This document shows, one piece after another, positions 7,730 to 15,676 of a stretch of 36,948 nucleotides of DNA; the first letter of the stretch is position 1, and every line of letters starts with the position of its first letter. The notes under the pieces are model-generated. The model searched no databases and had not been told where the DNA came from. It saw only the letters and a program-made list of their open reading frames with translations. Location: contig JAISYE010000026.1 of assembly GCA_031297485.1 (NCBI GenBank), positions 1 through 36,948 of the forward strand, read 5' to 3'. The position numbers and the translations under genes were made by a program. Source of the DNA: Clostridiales bacterium (GTDB lineage Bacteria > Bacillota > Clostridia > Lachnospirales > JAISYE01).

Positions 7730-8439
7730 GTTAACCGCTTCCGGCTCCCGGACCCGCAAAAATATGTAACCATGCCCGGCTGTGGCGGAAAGCTGGAAGC
7801 AGCTGTCCGCGCCAAGCAGCAGCTTGTGGCGCAGACGTGACACGTTTACGCGTACCGCGCCTCCCATTGTCTCCGGCTCGGCCCCCCAGACATCTCGGTA
7901 AATCTCCGCTTGGCTTATTTCCTGACCCAGACGGCTAACAAAATACATAAGCAGCTGAAATTCCCGGCGGCTCAAGGGGACTTCATCCTCTACCCCCCCC
8001 CCCTCGCCATTCGGACAGCGCCCGATATAATATCAATGTGTAAAGGCGGCAGGTCAATCCGCCCTCCGTCAAGGCCGCGCCGCCGCAGGCACGCCGCTAT
8101 CCGAGCGCCCAGAACTCCCATGCCGCAGGGCTTTACAATGTAATCGTCCCCGCCAAGGGACAGGCCGCCGATTATATCTCCGTCCCCGCCCAAGGCGGTG
8201 AGAAATATGATGGGCACGTTGGATACCTTGCGCACATCCCTGCAGAAATCATACCCGGAGCCGTCCGGCAGGCGAACGTCCAGCAGAATGAGGTCCGGCG
8301 GGACATGCAGTTTCCGGCGGGCGCTTTCCAGCGTTTGGGCGCAGCACACCTCGTAGCCGGTTTCCGTAAGATATTGTTCATTGGCCCGCAGGACCTCGGC
8401 ATCGTCATCCACCATCAAAATTCGGAAATTTCGCTTCAT
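7727..8439 (-). pseudogene. OmpR/PhoB-type response regulator, interrupted at a G11 tract
   Basis: Receiver and DNA-binding halves lie in different frames. The upstream part (7990-8439) is a receiver domain with acidic pocket residues Asp11/Asp12, phosphoacceptor Asp54 (ILLDVRLPDG), Thr81 and Lys103. It runs into a stop right after a G11 run (minus-strand sense; C's at 7993-8003). The downstream part (to 7727) is a winged-helix domain reading VEDEVPLSRREFQLL...RVNVSRLRHKL...TAGHGYIF. A tract of 12 or 9 G's would fuse them into one ordinary regulator of about 236 aa. The start ATG at 8439 follows AAGGAG. The terminal stop codon is contributed by the adjacent repeat. No histidine kinase is adjacent. 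Either a sequencing error, slipped-strand phase variation, or transcriptional slippage is possible. Confidence 0.85.
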
Positions 8440-8494
8440 TTTCGCGGCTCCTTCGCGTTTAACTTGAAATAGTGCCTCGTGGCTTTAATCTTTT

Positions 8495-8624
8495 GGGTCT
8501 TTCAAAATTTGGGTGGCGGAGGATGCTCGGCTCTTGCAGTTTTGCTGCCATCCTGCTTATTGACAAGTGCCGAGCAAGCTCGACTATTAGTCATTTGGGT
8601 TCCCATCCAAATGTGGATTGAAAC
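8495..8624 (+). repeat. Family E element, copy 1, ending in a CRISPR-repeat-like hairpin
   Basis: Shares its left end (GGGTCTTTCAAAATTTGGGT), a middle block and its right end with the element at 29601-29732. The right 35 nt (8590-8624) read GTC, stem ATTTGG, loop, stem CCAAAT, then GTGGATTGAAAC. This unit encodes, on the opposite strand, the last residues of pepD. A partial family C palindrome (around 8566-8584) is embedded. Ends are only imperfect inverted repeats, so the mode of mobility is unclear. Confidence 0.6.
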
Positions 8625-10122
8625 CGGCAAGCAGCTTTTTCAGGAATTCCCATACCCTGGCGGTGGAGGATATGCTGAGACGTTCGTCCGGGGTGTGGGC
8701 GTCGTGTATGTCAGGGCCGAAGGAGAGCATGTCAATGCCCTTTATTTTTTCGGCGAACAGCCCGCACTCCAGTCCGGCGTGCACCGCGCGGAGAACCGGC
8801 GGCTTGCCGCGCAGCGTAAAGTAAAGCTCCTCGGCGCGGGCGGTGATAACCGACGTCGGGTTGTACTCCCAGGCGGGATAGTTGCCGCGCGTCTGTACCT
8901 GCGCGCCAATCAGCCCGGCTGCCGCGCGTAACTGGTCAAGCATAAAATATTTCCTTGAAATAACCGAACTGCGTACCGCGCAGCTAAATTCCACATACTC
9001 CCTTCCGCCCGCCTGCCCAAGATGGAACGCCGTCTGCGGGCTGTCTTTTTTAACACGTACCACACCTATATTGTTCGAGGTCTCCACCAGCCCCGGCAGG
9101 TCCAGGTTCATGGCCTGTATGCCGTTGGGCAGCAAGAGCAGCGCGGCGATAACCTTCTGCCGCGTGTCCGCGGAAAACGGCGGCTCGTCGTACCGGACCT
9201 CCTCTAACGTCAGTGTGATGCCGGACTCGCTTATCCTGTACTCCTGGCGGAATGTCCGCTGGTATTGGTCCACCAGGTCCGCCAGGCGCTGGAATGCCTC
9301 CGGCCGGACCGAAATTACCGCTCGGGCTTCCCGGGGAATGGCGTTGTCCTTAGAGCCGCCGGATATATGGCGCAGCCCCGCGTCCAACTCCGCTGCCGCG
9401 CCAAGCAGTACACGCCCCAGCAAACGGTTGGCGTTCGCGCGCTCCTTGTCAATGTCAAGCCCGGAATGCCCGCCCTTCAGGCCCGTGACCGAAAGCGCCC
9501 AGCTTTGGCCCGCGCCGGTTTCCGCGCGGGTAACGGGCAGGATTACGTCCGCCTTGACCCCGCCCGCGCAGCTGGTGGTGAAAATATGTTCCTCCTCGGA
9601 ATCCAGGTTCAGCAGAACCTTGCCCTCCAGCGCGGATACATCCAGCTTTTCCGCGCCCTGCATACCCGTTTCTTCCTGTGTGGTAAGCACAACCTCCAGG
9701 GGCGGGTGCGGTATGTCCCTGGCAGCCAGCAGCGCCAGCGCCATGGCCACCCCAATTCCGTTGTCCGCGCCCAAAGTGGTGCCCCTGGCCTTTACATAGC
9801 CGCCGTCCACCTCCAGCTCCAAGGGATCGGTTGAAAAATCGTGGAGCGTGCCGTGATTTTTTTCGCATACCATGTCCAGATGCCCCTGGATTATTACCGG
9901 AAGCCGAACATCGGCCGGAAGCCGAACATCGGCCGGCGCGCCGCTGCCGGGCTTCTTGACTATTACGTTATACAGTTCGTCCTGGCTTGACCACAGACCC
10001 CGCGCCCGGGCAAAATCCATAACATAATCGCTTACCAGCTTCTCGTTTCCAGAGCCGCGCGGTATACGGCTGATATCCTCAAAATAGCCAAACACATCCA
10101 ATGGCGTGCAGTTCTCTAACAT
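8587..10122 (-). CDS. pepD: Aminoacyl-histidine dipeptidase (M20 family, PepD/carnosinase-like)
   Basis: Cytosolic di-zinc dipeptidase that hydrolyses Xaa-His and other dipeptides. Metal and catalytic motifs are present (numbered from the upstream ATG at 10131): GHLDMV (His84, Asp86), GADNGIG (Asp123), the EE pair at 153-154, and HAGLECGLF near the C-terminus. Two ATGs are possible. The one at 10131 directly abuts AGGAG, while 10122 lies 9 nt downstream of it and gives MLENCTP, so I prefer 10122. Two oddities: an 18-bp tandem duplication (9899-9934) adds a repeated ADVRLP in the loop before the first metal ligand, and the final dozen residues (…NPHLDGNPND) come from the CRISPR-like end of a family E repeat. 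Usual family length is about 485 aa, so the tail extends it. Confidence 0.93.
   Translation of the reverse strand: MLENCTPLDVFGYFEDISRIPRGSGNEKLVSDYVMDFARARGLWSSQDELYNVIVKKPGSGAPADVRLPADVRLPVIIQGHLDMVCEKNHGTLHDFSTDPLELEVDGGYVKARGTTLGADNGIGVAMALALLAARDIPHPPLEVVLTTQEETGMQGAEKLDVSALEGKVLLNLDSEEEHIFTTSCAGGVKADVILPVTRAETGAGQSWALSVTGLKGGHSGLDIDKERANANRLLGRVLLGAAAELDAGLRHISGGSKDNAIPREARAVISVRPEAFQRLADLVDQYQRTFRQEYRISESGITLTLEEVRYDEPPFSADTRQKVIAALLLLPNGIQAMNLDLPGLVETSNNIGVVRVKKDSPQTAFHLGQAGGREYVEFSCAVRSSVISRKYFMLDQLRAAAGLIGAQVQTRGNYPAWEYNPTSVITARAEELYFTLRGKPPVLRAVHAGLECGLFAEKIKGIDMLSFGPDIHDAHTPDERLSISSTARVWEFLKKLLAGFNPHLDGNPND
9899..9934. repeat. 18-bp perfect tandem duplication within pepD
   Basis: GGAAGCCGAACATCGGCC occurs twice in a row. 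It inserts six residues in frame (ADVRLP twice) and so does not disrupt pepD. Confidence 0.9.
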
Positions 10123-10135
10123 ATGCGTCATCTCC

Positions 10136-10225
10136 TAGGACGTGTTTGAAAACTAGATTCCAGCGCGAAATCGCGGTGGTTTTATTCGAAATTTCTCACT
10201 TTAACGAATTTTCAAACACGCCTTA
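10136..10225 (+). repeat. Family A element, copy 4 (90 bp)
   Basis: TA-bordered, same ends as copy 3, with the short interior. Its left TA overlaps the AGGAG ribosome binding site of pepD by about a base (10132-10136), so the element lies directly upstream of the initiation region and occupies most of the gpr-pepD gap. Confidence 0.8.
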
Positions 10226-10257
10226 ATATACAGTCTTATCCTGTATATTAACATTAT

Positions 10258-11256
10258 TTAAGAAATAAATCTATTAATGTCGCTGGCGCTGATTCCCGGA
10301 TGCAGCGAAATATTAACAGCGTTGGCGATTATATTGGAGAGCCGCTCTATTACCGCGTCCACTTCCTTGGGCGTAACAAACATATTCTCCTCATATGGGT
10401 TTAAAATCTCCGTTATTAAATTGTACTTGTCCTCTGACTCCAACTTGGAAAGCATTTCGTAAAATTTTGAGCCTTGCCGCACCGCGCCTGTCATTTCAGC
10501 TAAAATTTTGTCCATTGTGTCGTTTACCAGCGTGGCGGCATCCACCACCGTAGGCACGCCGATGGCTATTACCGGCGCGCCCATGTTCTTCTCGTTTATT
10601 TCCATGCGTTTGCCGCCCATGCCCGCGCCGGGTTTTATGCCAGTGTCCGACATTTGTACCGTCGCGTTTATCCTGCTTGTCTTACGCGCCGCTAGGGCGT
10701 CCACCGCGATTATAACCTCTGGGTTTACCCGCTCGGCCACGCCGCGGATTATTTCCGCCGTCTCTATCCCTGTCAGGCCCATTACCCCCGGCGCTATGGC
10801 GCATACCGGCCTCAGCCCGTAATCGAGCGGCAGGGTACGGCTGTCCATGTGCCGCGTTACCAGTACTTTGGACACCACTTTCGGGCCAAGCGCGTCCGGC
10901 GTTACCTTCCAGTTGCCCAGCCCAACTACCAGCGCCGCGCCGTGCCCTAATTTATTAAACCCTCCAAGTTTTTGCGCCAGTAATTTTATTATTTCCTCGT
11001 GGGTATCTGCGTCGTTTTCCTTCATGGCCTCCGACTCTATTGTGACATACAGCCCCGCGGGCTTTCCCATGCGTTCCGCGCCAAGTTCGTTCAATATATT
11101 CACTGTTGTGACATGTATGCCCGCTGTTTCCTCTGTTTCAACTGTTACGCCTTCCACCTGGTCCGAGCCGGACGCCGCCAGCTCCCGCGCCTCTACCGCC
11201 AGGTCGGTGCGGACGCTGAATTTTTTGGCCTTTACGCTGCCGCTATGCATTGACAT
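10258..11256 (-). CDS. gpr: Spore germination protease (GPR)
   Basis: Aspartate-type endopeptidase that degrades small acid-soluble spore proteins during germination. It is made as a zymogen in the forespore and self-processed. The N-terminal block FSVRTDLAVEARE marks the family and lies just after the expected propeptide cleavage region. Later blocks include GLGNWKVTPDALGPKV, VCAIAPGVMGLTGIETAEII and the PGAGMGGKRMEI block. The 332-aa length fits clostridial GPR. Two in-frame ATGs (11256 and 11250) are close; AAAGGA upstream serves either. It is a direct indicator that the host forms endospores. A forespore (sigma-G) promoter was looked for but not convincingly found. Confidence 0.95.
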   Translation of the reverse strand: MSMHSGSVKAKKFSVRTDLAVEARELAASGSDQVEGVTVETEETAGIHVTTVNILNELGAERMGKPAGLYVTIESEAMKENDADTHEEIIKLLAQKLGGFNKLGHGAALVVGLGNWKVTPDALGPKVVSKVLVTRHMDSRTLPLDYGLRPVCAIAPGVMGLTGIETAEIIRGVAERVNPEVIIAVDALAARKTSRINATVQMSDTGIKPGAGMGGKRMEINEKNMGAPVIAIGVPTVVDAATLVNDTMDKILAEMTGAVRQGSKFYEMLSKLESEDKYNLITEILNPYEENMFVTPKEVDAVIERLSNIIANAVNISLHPGISASDINRFIS

Positions 11257-11363
11257 TATCCTTTCTGTTCTATGCCTTTTAGTAAAAGTATTGCCTGACT
11301 AGGGAGGGTTTAACCGAGAGCGGGGCTTGTCGCGAAAAATCAGTACATAAAATCTTATAGGGT

Positions 11364-11392
11364 TGCGGGGAATTTAGGTTTGGCGTATAATA
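11364..11392 (+). promoter_or_regulatory. Sigma-A-type promoter driving the region after 11400
   Basis: TTGCGG (11364-11369) and TATAAT (11387-11392) are separated by exactly 17 nt. The expected start point is near 11399, which is where the first long stem of the folded region below begins. Confidence 0.65.
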
Positions 11393-11398
11393 GAGTAT

Positions 11399-11613
11399 CC
11401 ACGGAAACAATTTTGTAACAAAAGCGTACAAATTAGCTCGCGCAATATTTCAATAAAATTTGAAATGATGCTCAGCAATTTTTGTGGAGGTGATAGAGTT
11501 ATCCACAATTCGCGAGCTGGCTCTACAAAAGAGTTTCGAGTTTCCGTGGGAACTCATAATAGCCGTCGAGGTGATGTGTCTGTTCAGATGTGTAAGGCGC
11601 TTGTTCGTCGAGT
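11399..11613 (+). ncRNA. Candidate structured non-coding RNA
   Basis: Beginning at the predicted transcription start, 11399-11408 (CCACGGAAAC) pairs perfectly with 11540-11549. Inside, AGCTCGCG (11435-11442) pairs with 11511-11518 and extends by three pairs past a bulged C. Enclosed hairpins are ATTTCAA/TTGAAAT (11447-11453 with 11460-11466) and TGTGGA/TCCACA (11483-11488 with 11502-11507), the latter with a 13-nt loop. Downstream GAACTC (11551-11556) can pair with GAGTTC (11608-11613). I do not recognise the class; it lacks tmRNA, RNase P, SRP, T-box or c-di-GMP signatures that I know. A GGAGGTGAT near 11486-11494 has no canonical start codon at normal distance. A 61-codon open frame from GTG 11484 overlaps, but looks incidental. 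Confidence 0.45.
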
Positions 11614-11640
11614 TCTACTTAATTAGTGCGCGCGAAGCGC

Positions 11641-11910
11641 AAGAAGAGCGCTGTACCCGCCGCCCTTAAGAAGGGATCTGGGGACGAGCCTCATAGGCGC
11701 GAACTTAAGAAAAAAACAACCAGTCCCTTTTCTTGAAAAGATTGTACCCGCAAGAAGAGCGCTGTACCCGCCGCCCTTAAGAAGGGGTCTGGGAACGAGC
11801 CCCATAGGCGCGAATTTAAGAAAAAAACAACCAGTCCCTTTTCTTGAAAAGATTGTACCCGCAAGAAGAGCGCTGTACCCGCCGCTCTTAAGAAGGGGTC
11901 TGGGGACGAG
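11641..11910. repeat. 111-bp tandem repeat, about 2.4 units
   Basis: Units begin at 11641, 11752 and 11863, each starting AAGAAGAGCGCTGTACCCGC. The first two are complete and nearly identical; the third breaks off after GGGGACGAG. Each holds a small CCCTTAAGAAGGG palindrome and a CTTTTCAAGAAAAG-type palindrome (minus strand). Because 111 is divisible by three, the minus strand stays open through the array, but that frame (11623-11940) has no ribosome binding site and looks non-coding. Confidence 0.85.
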
Positions 11911-11940
11911 TCCCCAGCGGGGTTTGGGGCAGAGCCCCAA
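11909..11940 (+). repeat. GC-rich double hairpin
   Basis: Two short adjoining palindromes, GTCCCCAGCGGGG and TTGGGGCAGAGCCCCAA, link the tandem array to the 8-bp repeats that follow. No T-run follows, so I do not call it a terminator. Confidence 0.5.
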
Positions 11941-11988
11941 GGTCTTAAGGTTTTAAGGTCTTAAGGTCTTAAGGTCTTAAGGTCTTAG
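11941..11988 (+). repeat. 8-bp microsatellite (GGTCTTAA)n, six units
   Basis: Six consecutive copies of GGTCTTAA or one-base variants. The end of the run continues into a 31-nt segment (11975-12005) that matches the 3' end of the sortase gene (552-582) at 29 of 31 positions. Confidence 0.9.
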
Positions 11989-12049
11989 TGTTTTGACCTC
12001 TGAACGGTTTCGCTTAAGGTCTTTTGAAAAAAGAGAGGATTGACGCCGC

Positions 12050-14410
12050 ATGTTTATACGCGAGCGCGCGCAAGAGCTTACAGGATATCAGGAAGCCGAG
12101 CCCTTCCACGAAAAAATCGACTTGGGATGCGACTTTGTCATGGTTTACGGAATTGGCGCGACAATGCCGGAGCGTGTCCGCCAGTACCGCCAGCGTGGCT
12201 ATGTGGTCCATTTAATGACAGGTATCGCCTGGGGCGAATATCAGGACTATTTATACGGCAAATGGGACGGCCGCCAGCATTGGGACGAAAGCCAGACGGA
12301 CCGGGACGGCAAGCGTATTCTTCACGGTAAGGACGTACCCTATATGGTGCCCACAATCGCCTTTGCGGATTATCTGACGGAAAAATTAAAAGCCGCGGTG
12401 GATTCTGGTGTGGAAGCTATACACCTGGAGGAGCCGGAATTTTTTGACAACGGCGGCTATTCGGAAGCGTTTAAACGCGAGTACAAGCTGCACTACCGGC
12501 AGGATTGGTCGCCTCCCCACGAGTCACTTGACACGCGCTACAAAGCCTCGCGCCTGAAGGCCCTGCTGTATTCCCGCGCGCTTACGCGCGTGAGCGCCGC
12601 GTTAAAGGAATACGCGCTAGTAAAATATAACCGTGTGCTGCGTGTCTACGTGCCTACCCACAGCCTGCTTAACTATACCCAATGGAAGATAATGAGTCCG
12701 GAAGGCGGCCTTATTGATATTCCATCCATAGACGGCTGCATAGCGCAGGTGTGGACCGGCACAAGCCGGTCCGCCAACGTGTTTGAGGGCGTGCTGCGGG
12801 AACGCACCTTTGAAACCGCCTACCTGGAATACGGTATTATGCAGGAACTGGTGCGCGGCACCGGCCGTGATATGTGGTTCCTTCACGACCCTATTGAGGA
12901 TAACCCGGACTACGACTGGGAAGACTATCGTGTGAACTATCTAAAGACAGTAACCGCGTCCCTGCTGCATCCGGAAATCCACACATATGAAATCTGCCCC
13001 TGGCCAAACAGGGTGTACCGCCGCGCCTACCCAATCGACCGCGCGTCCCGCAAGCCCCGCGAAGGGGCGCGATATATCCCGGAGGACTACGCCTCGCTCC
13101 TTAACGGGCTGGCGCAGACTTTGGGAGACATGGACCACCCGCTCTCTGACATGGACAATGGGCTGGGCGTACTCATGTCAGACACAGGGCTGTACCAGCG
13201 CACCTTCCCGGACAACACCCACAAGCCCACGCCCTGGGACGAGAAAACGCTGCGCAAGTTTCAGCTTTGGACGCCGGACGCGGCCGCCAGCTTTTTTGAA
13301 CTCATGGGCGAAACAACCCCCGCAGACGGCCAGCCCTTCACGCAGGCCGACGCCAGCCGCGCGTTTTTCAAAAAATTCGAGCATGATCCGGATTTTATGC
13401 TGGCATTTATTGAGTCCGGCGCGTTTCCGCAATTCTTCGGCTTGACCCTGCCGCTGCTGAAATACGGACTGCCCCTGCGGCCCGTTCAGCTGGATAACCT
13501 GCGGCGGTTCCCCGGGTATCTGGACGGTTACAGACGTCTTGTGCTCTCTTACGAGTACCTGAAGCCGGAAACACCGGATATTAACAACTGCCTGGCCGAA
13601 TGGGTAAGCGGCGGCGGCACACTGTTCTATGTAGGCGACGGCAGCGACCCCTACCACAAAGCGGACGCGTGGTGGAACCGCGGCAAGGCGGACCGCCGTC
13701 TGCGGGCGGACTACAACAACCCGGCGGAACATCTTTTTGAAATGCTGGGGCTGCCCATAAAGGCTGGTCAGTCCCGCGCGCCCGAAGACGGCGTGTACAA
13801 GTCCGGCAGCGGCACTGTGGCTGTGCTTAACGCCACGCCCGCGTCCTTCTGTATGTCTCCGGAGGCCGCGGCGCGTTACCGTCACTGGATTCGGGAACAA
13901 CTGGCCGCGGAAGGGTGCGGCTGGACCTATAAAAACTACCTGCGCCTGCGGCGGGGGCCTTACATTATCGCCTGCGTAATGGAGGAAAGCGTCTCGGAAG
14001 AGCCCCTTGTGCTTAAAGGCTCCTTCGCGGATATATATACGCCGGATTTCGCCCTTATTACGGAAAAAATCCTGCGCCCCGGCGAAAACACTTTGTTGTA
14101 CGATTTGTCATACTCCGGGCGGGAGGACGGGGGCAAAACCGACGGCCAGATAATCGGCGCTTCGGCCCGCGTATTTTCCCTTAACTGCGGAGCCGCCGAA
14201 AACAGCATGGAAATAAAATGCAGGGCTGCGGCTGAAATAAACGCCTATATCCGCGTATATCTTCAAAAGCCGGTGACAAGCGTCACGGCGGTTGACGAGG
14301 AGGGCGGCCATGTCGCCGCGGATGTTAAATGGGACGCGGTCACCGGTACGGCGCTGTTCTCCTTCCGGGGGAACGCCAAGGACATTACTATTACGGGAAG
14401 ATATTCATGA
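12050..14410 (+). CDS. Putative glycoside hydrolase, GH42-like barrel with trimerisation-like domain
   Basis: A 786-aa cytoplasmic protein without signal peptide. The first 400 residues look like a glycosidase TIM barrel: MVYGIGATMP near residue 31, and AIHLEEPEFF at about 123-132 supplying candidate catalytic acids (Glu127/128/130). Around residues 497-530 the stretch LVLSYEYLKPE…LAEWVSGGGTLFYVGD matches the flavodoxin/GATase-like trimerisation domain of GH42 and related beta-galactosidases. The C-terminal 150 residues look like a beta sandwich. The start ATG follows GAGAGG. The stop overlaps the next gene's start (ATGA), so it is translationally coupled to a glycyl-radical activase. I do not know a characterised close relative, and the substrate is unknown. 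The GH assignment rests on fold-level motifs only. Confidence 0.55.
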   Translation: MFIRERAQELTGYQEAEPFHEKIDLGCDFVMVYGIGATMPERVRQYRQRGYVVHLMTGIAWGEYQDYLYGKWDGRQHWDESQTDRDGKRILHGKDVPYMVPTIAFADYLTEKLKAAVDSGVEAIHLEEPEFFDNGGYSEAFKREYKLHYRQDWSPPHESLDTRYKASRLKALLYSRALTRVSAALKEYALVKYNRVLRVYVPTHSLLNYTQWKIMSPEGGLIDIPSIDGCIAQVWTGTSRSANVFEGVLRERTFETAYLEYGIMQELVRGTGRDMWFLHDPIEDNPDYDWEDYRVNYLKTVTASLLHPEIHTYEICPWPNRVYRRAYPIDRASRKPREGARYIPEDYASLLNGLAQTLGDMDHPLSDMDNGLGVLMSDTGLYQRTFPDNTHKPTPWDEKTLRKFQLWTPDAAASFFELMGETTPADGQPFTQADASRAFFKKFEHDPDFMLAFIESGAFPQFFGLTLPLLKYGLPLRPVQLDNLRRFPGYLDGYRRLVLSYEYLKPETPDINNCLAEWVSGGGTLFYVGDGSDPYHKADAWWNRGKADRRLRADYNNPAEHLFEMLGLPIKAGQSRAPEDGVYKSGSGTVAVLNATPASFCMSPEAAARYRHWIREQLAAEGCGWTYKNYLRLRRGPYIIACVMEESVSEEPLVLKGSFADIYTPDFALITEKILRPGENTLLYDLSYSGREDGGKTDGQIIGASARVFSLNCGAAENSMEIKCRAAAEINAYIRVYLQKPVTSVTAVDEEGGHVAADVKWDAVTGTALFSFRGNAKDITITGRYS

Positions 14411-15267
14411 AAGGGAAAATATTCAACATCCAAAATTTTTCCATACAAGACGGCCCGGGAATCCGCACCACCGTGTTTTTTCTGGGCTGCAACCTGCGCT
14501 GTGTGTGGTGCCACAATCCGGAATCCTGGGAGTTTTCGCCTAAGCCGGCCTTTCTGGCGGAACGCTGTATAGGGTGCGGCGTGTGTTTCGCGTTATGTCC
14601 GGCCCATAAGAAGCAAGAGGGCGGCAAGGCGGGAATAGATTACACCCTGTGCTCGCGCTGCGGACGCTGTGCCCGCGAATGTTTCGCCGGCGCGCTTACA
14701 ATGCATGGCCGTGAAATGGAAGCCGAAGAATTATGGGGGCTTATTGCGCAGGAAAAGTTATATTTTGTTAACGGCGGCGGCGGCGTGACTTTTTCCGGCG
14801 GAGAGTGTATGCTTCAAGTGGATTTTTTGGCTGAAATTGTGGCGCTGTGCAGGGCGAACGGTGTGCATACCGCCGTGGATACAGCCGGGCACGTGCCTTT
14901 CCAGTGGCTGGCCAGGGTGTCGCCGGACTTGTTCCTGTACGACATTAAGGCCGCGTCGCCGGAACTTTCCACTAAACTGACCGGCGTTGACGGCGCGCTT
15001 ATTTGGGAGAACCTTGGCCGCCTGCTGTCCGAAGGGTTAAATGTACATGTACGCGTCCCCTGTGTACCCGGGGCAAATTGGCATGAACTGCCGGAGATTG
15101 CGGCGCGTCTCAGTGCCCTTGGCGCGCCGGAGCCGGAACTGCTGGCGTATCACAAGCTGGGCGAAGGCAAGGCCGAATGGTTCGGCCAGGAGAAGAAGGT
15201 TTTTGAGGTGCCTGCGGAGGAACTCATGGAGGAGGCGCGCCGTATGTTCGGTATGCGCGATAATTGA
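14407..15267 (+). CDS. Glycyl-radical enzyme activating protein (radical SAM, PflA-like)
   Basis: Uses S-adenosylmethionine and a [4Fe-4S] cluster to install a glycyl radical on a partner enzyme under anaerobic conditions. The SAM cluster motif GCNLRCVWC (Cx3Cx2C) is near residue 30. Two further four-cysteine ferredoxin-like motifs (CIGCGVCFALC and CSRCGRCAREC) mark the subgroup that activates dehydratases, decarboxylases and related enzymes rather than classical PflA. The GGGVTFSGGE block binds SAM. The start ATG at 14407 overlaps the hydrolase stop by 4 bp; an in-frame upstream TG start would lie inside the hydrolase gene. No glycyl-radical enzyme is encoded in the window, which is unusual because the pair is normally adjacent. 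Confidence 0.9.
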   Translation: MKGKIFNIQNFSIQDGPGIRTTVFFLGCNLRCVWCHNPESWEFSPKPAFLAERCIGCGVCFALCPAHKKQEGGKAGIDYTLCSRCGRCARECFAGALTMHGREMEAEELWGLIAQEKLYFVNGGGGVTFSGGECMLQVDFLAEIVALCRANGVHTAVDTAGHVPFQWLARVSPDLFLYDIKAASPELSTKLTGVDGALIWENLGRLLSEGLNVHVRVPCVPGANWHELPEIAARLSALGAPEPELLAYHKLGEGKAEWFGQEKKVFEVPAEELMEEARRMFGMRDN

Positions 15268-15281
15268 ATGGAGGAGCAGCT

Positions 15282-15668
15282 ATGACAGAAATAAAGAACG
15301 GAACCGGTATCGGCCAAATACAGATAGCGGACGAGGTAATAGCGGTAATAGCCGGCACGGCAGCGCTGGAGATTGAGGGCGTGGCCGGCATGGCGGGCAA
15401 TATAACAGGCGACATAGCCGAGCGGCTGGGCCGCAAGAATTTTTCAAAAGGCGTAAAAGTGGAGGTCAAGGACGAGTCCGTAACAGTAGAGTTAAGCCTG
15501 ACGGTCAAATTCGGGTGCCGCGTGCAGGAAGTATCCACGGAAGTGCAGAAGCGCGTAAAGGCGGCTGTCGAAACCATGACAGGGCTGGCGGTGCAGGATG
15601 TCAACATAATAGTGTCCGGCATAATTCACGATAAGGAGAAGCCGAAGGATGTTGGGGAAGCCTTTTAG
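15282..15668 (+). CDS. Asp23/Gls24 family envelope stress protein (YqhY-like)
   Basis: A 128-aa protein. The core reads GIGQIQIADEVIAVIAGTAALEIEGVAG, then KGVKVEV…VTVELSLTVKFGCRVQEVSTEVQKRVKAAVETMTGL, the standard DUF322 pattern. In Firmicutes YqhY lies next to nusB and is linked to envelope/lipid homeostasis (acetyl-CoA carboxylase control in Bacillus). The ATG follows GGAGGAG. The gene heads a run of seven more co-directional housekeeping genes. Confidence 0.9.
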   Translation: MTEIKNGTGIGQIQIADEVIAVIAGTAALEIEGVAGMAGNITGDIAERLGRKNFSKGVKVEVKDESVTVELSLTVKFGCRVQEVSTEVQKRVKAAVETMTGLAVQDVNIIVSGIIHDKEKPKDVGEAF

Positions 15669-15676
15669 GCGCGGGC

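Noticed and set aside
8590-8624. CRISPR array
   Set aside because: Only single units occur, tens of kilobases apart or so, with no spacer-repeat periodicity and no cas genes; listed as CRISPR-like repeats only.
11484-11669. Possible 61-aa protein starting at GTG
   Set aside because: The strong GGAGGTGAT lies inside the frame rather than before a start, and the region is better explained by RNA structure. Not excluded.
11623-11940. 105-codon minus-strand frame made of 37-residue repeats
   Set aside because: It stays open only because the DNA repeat is 111 bp long; no ribosome binding site, no domain, and the frame crosses hairpin-rich repeat DNA.
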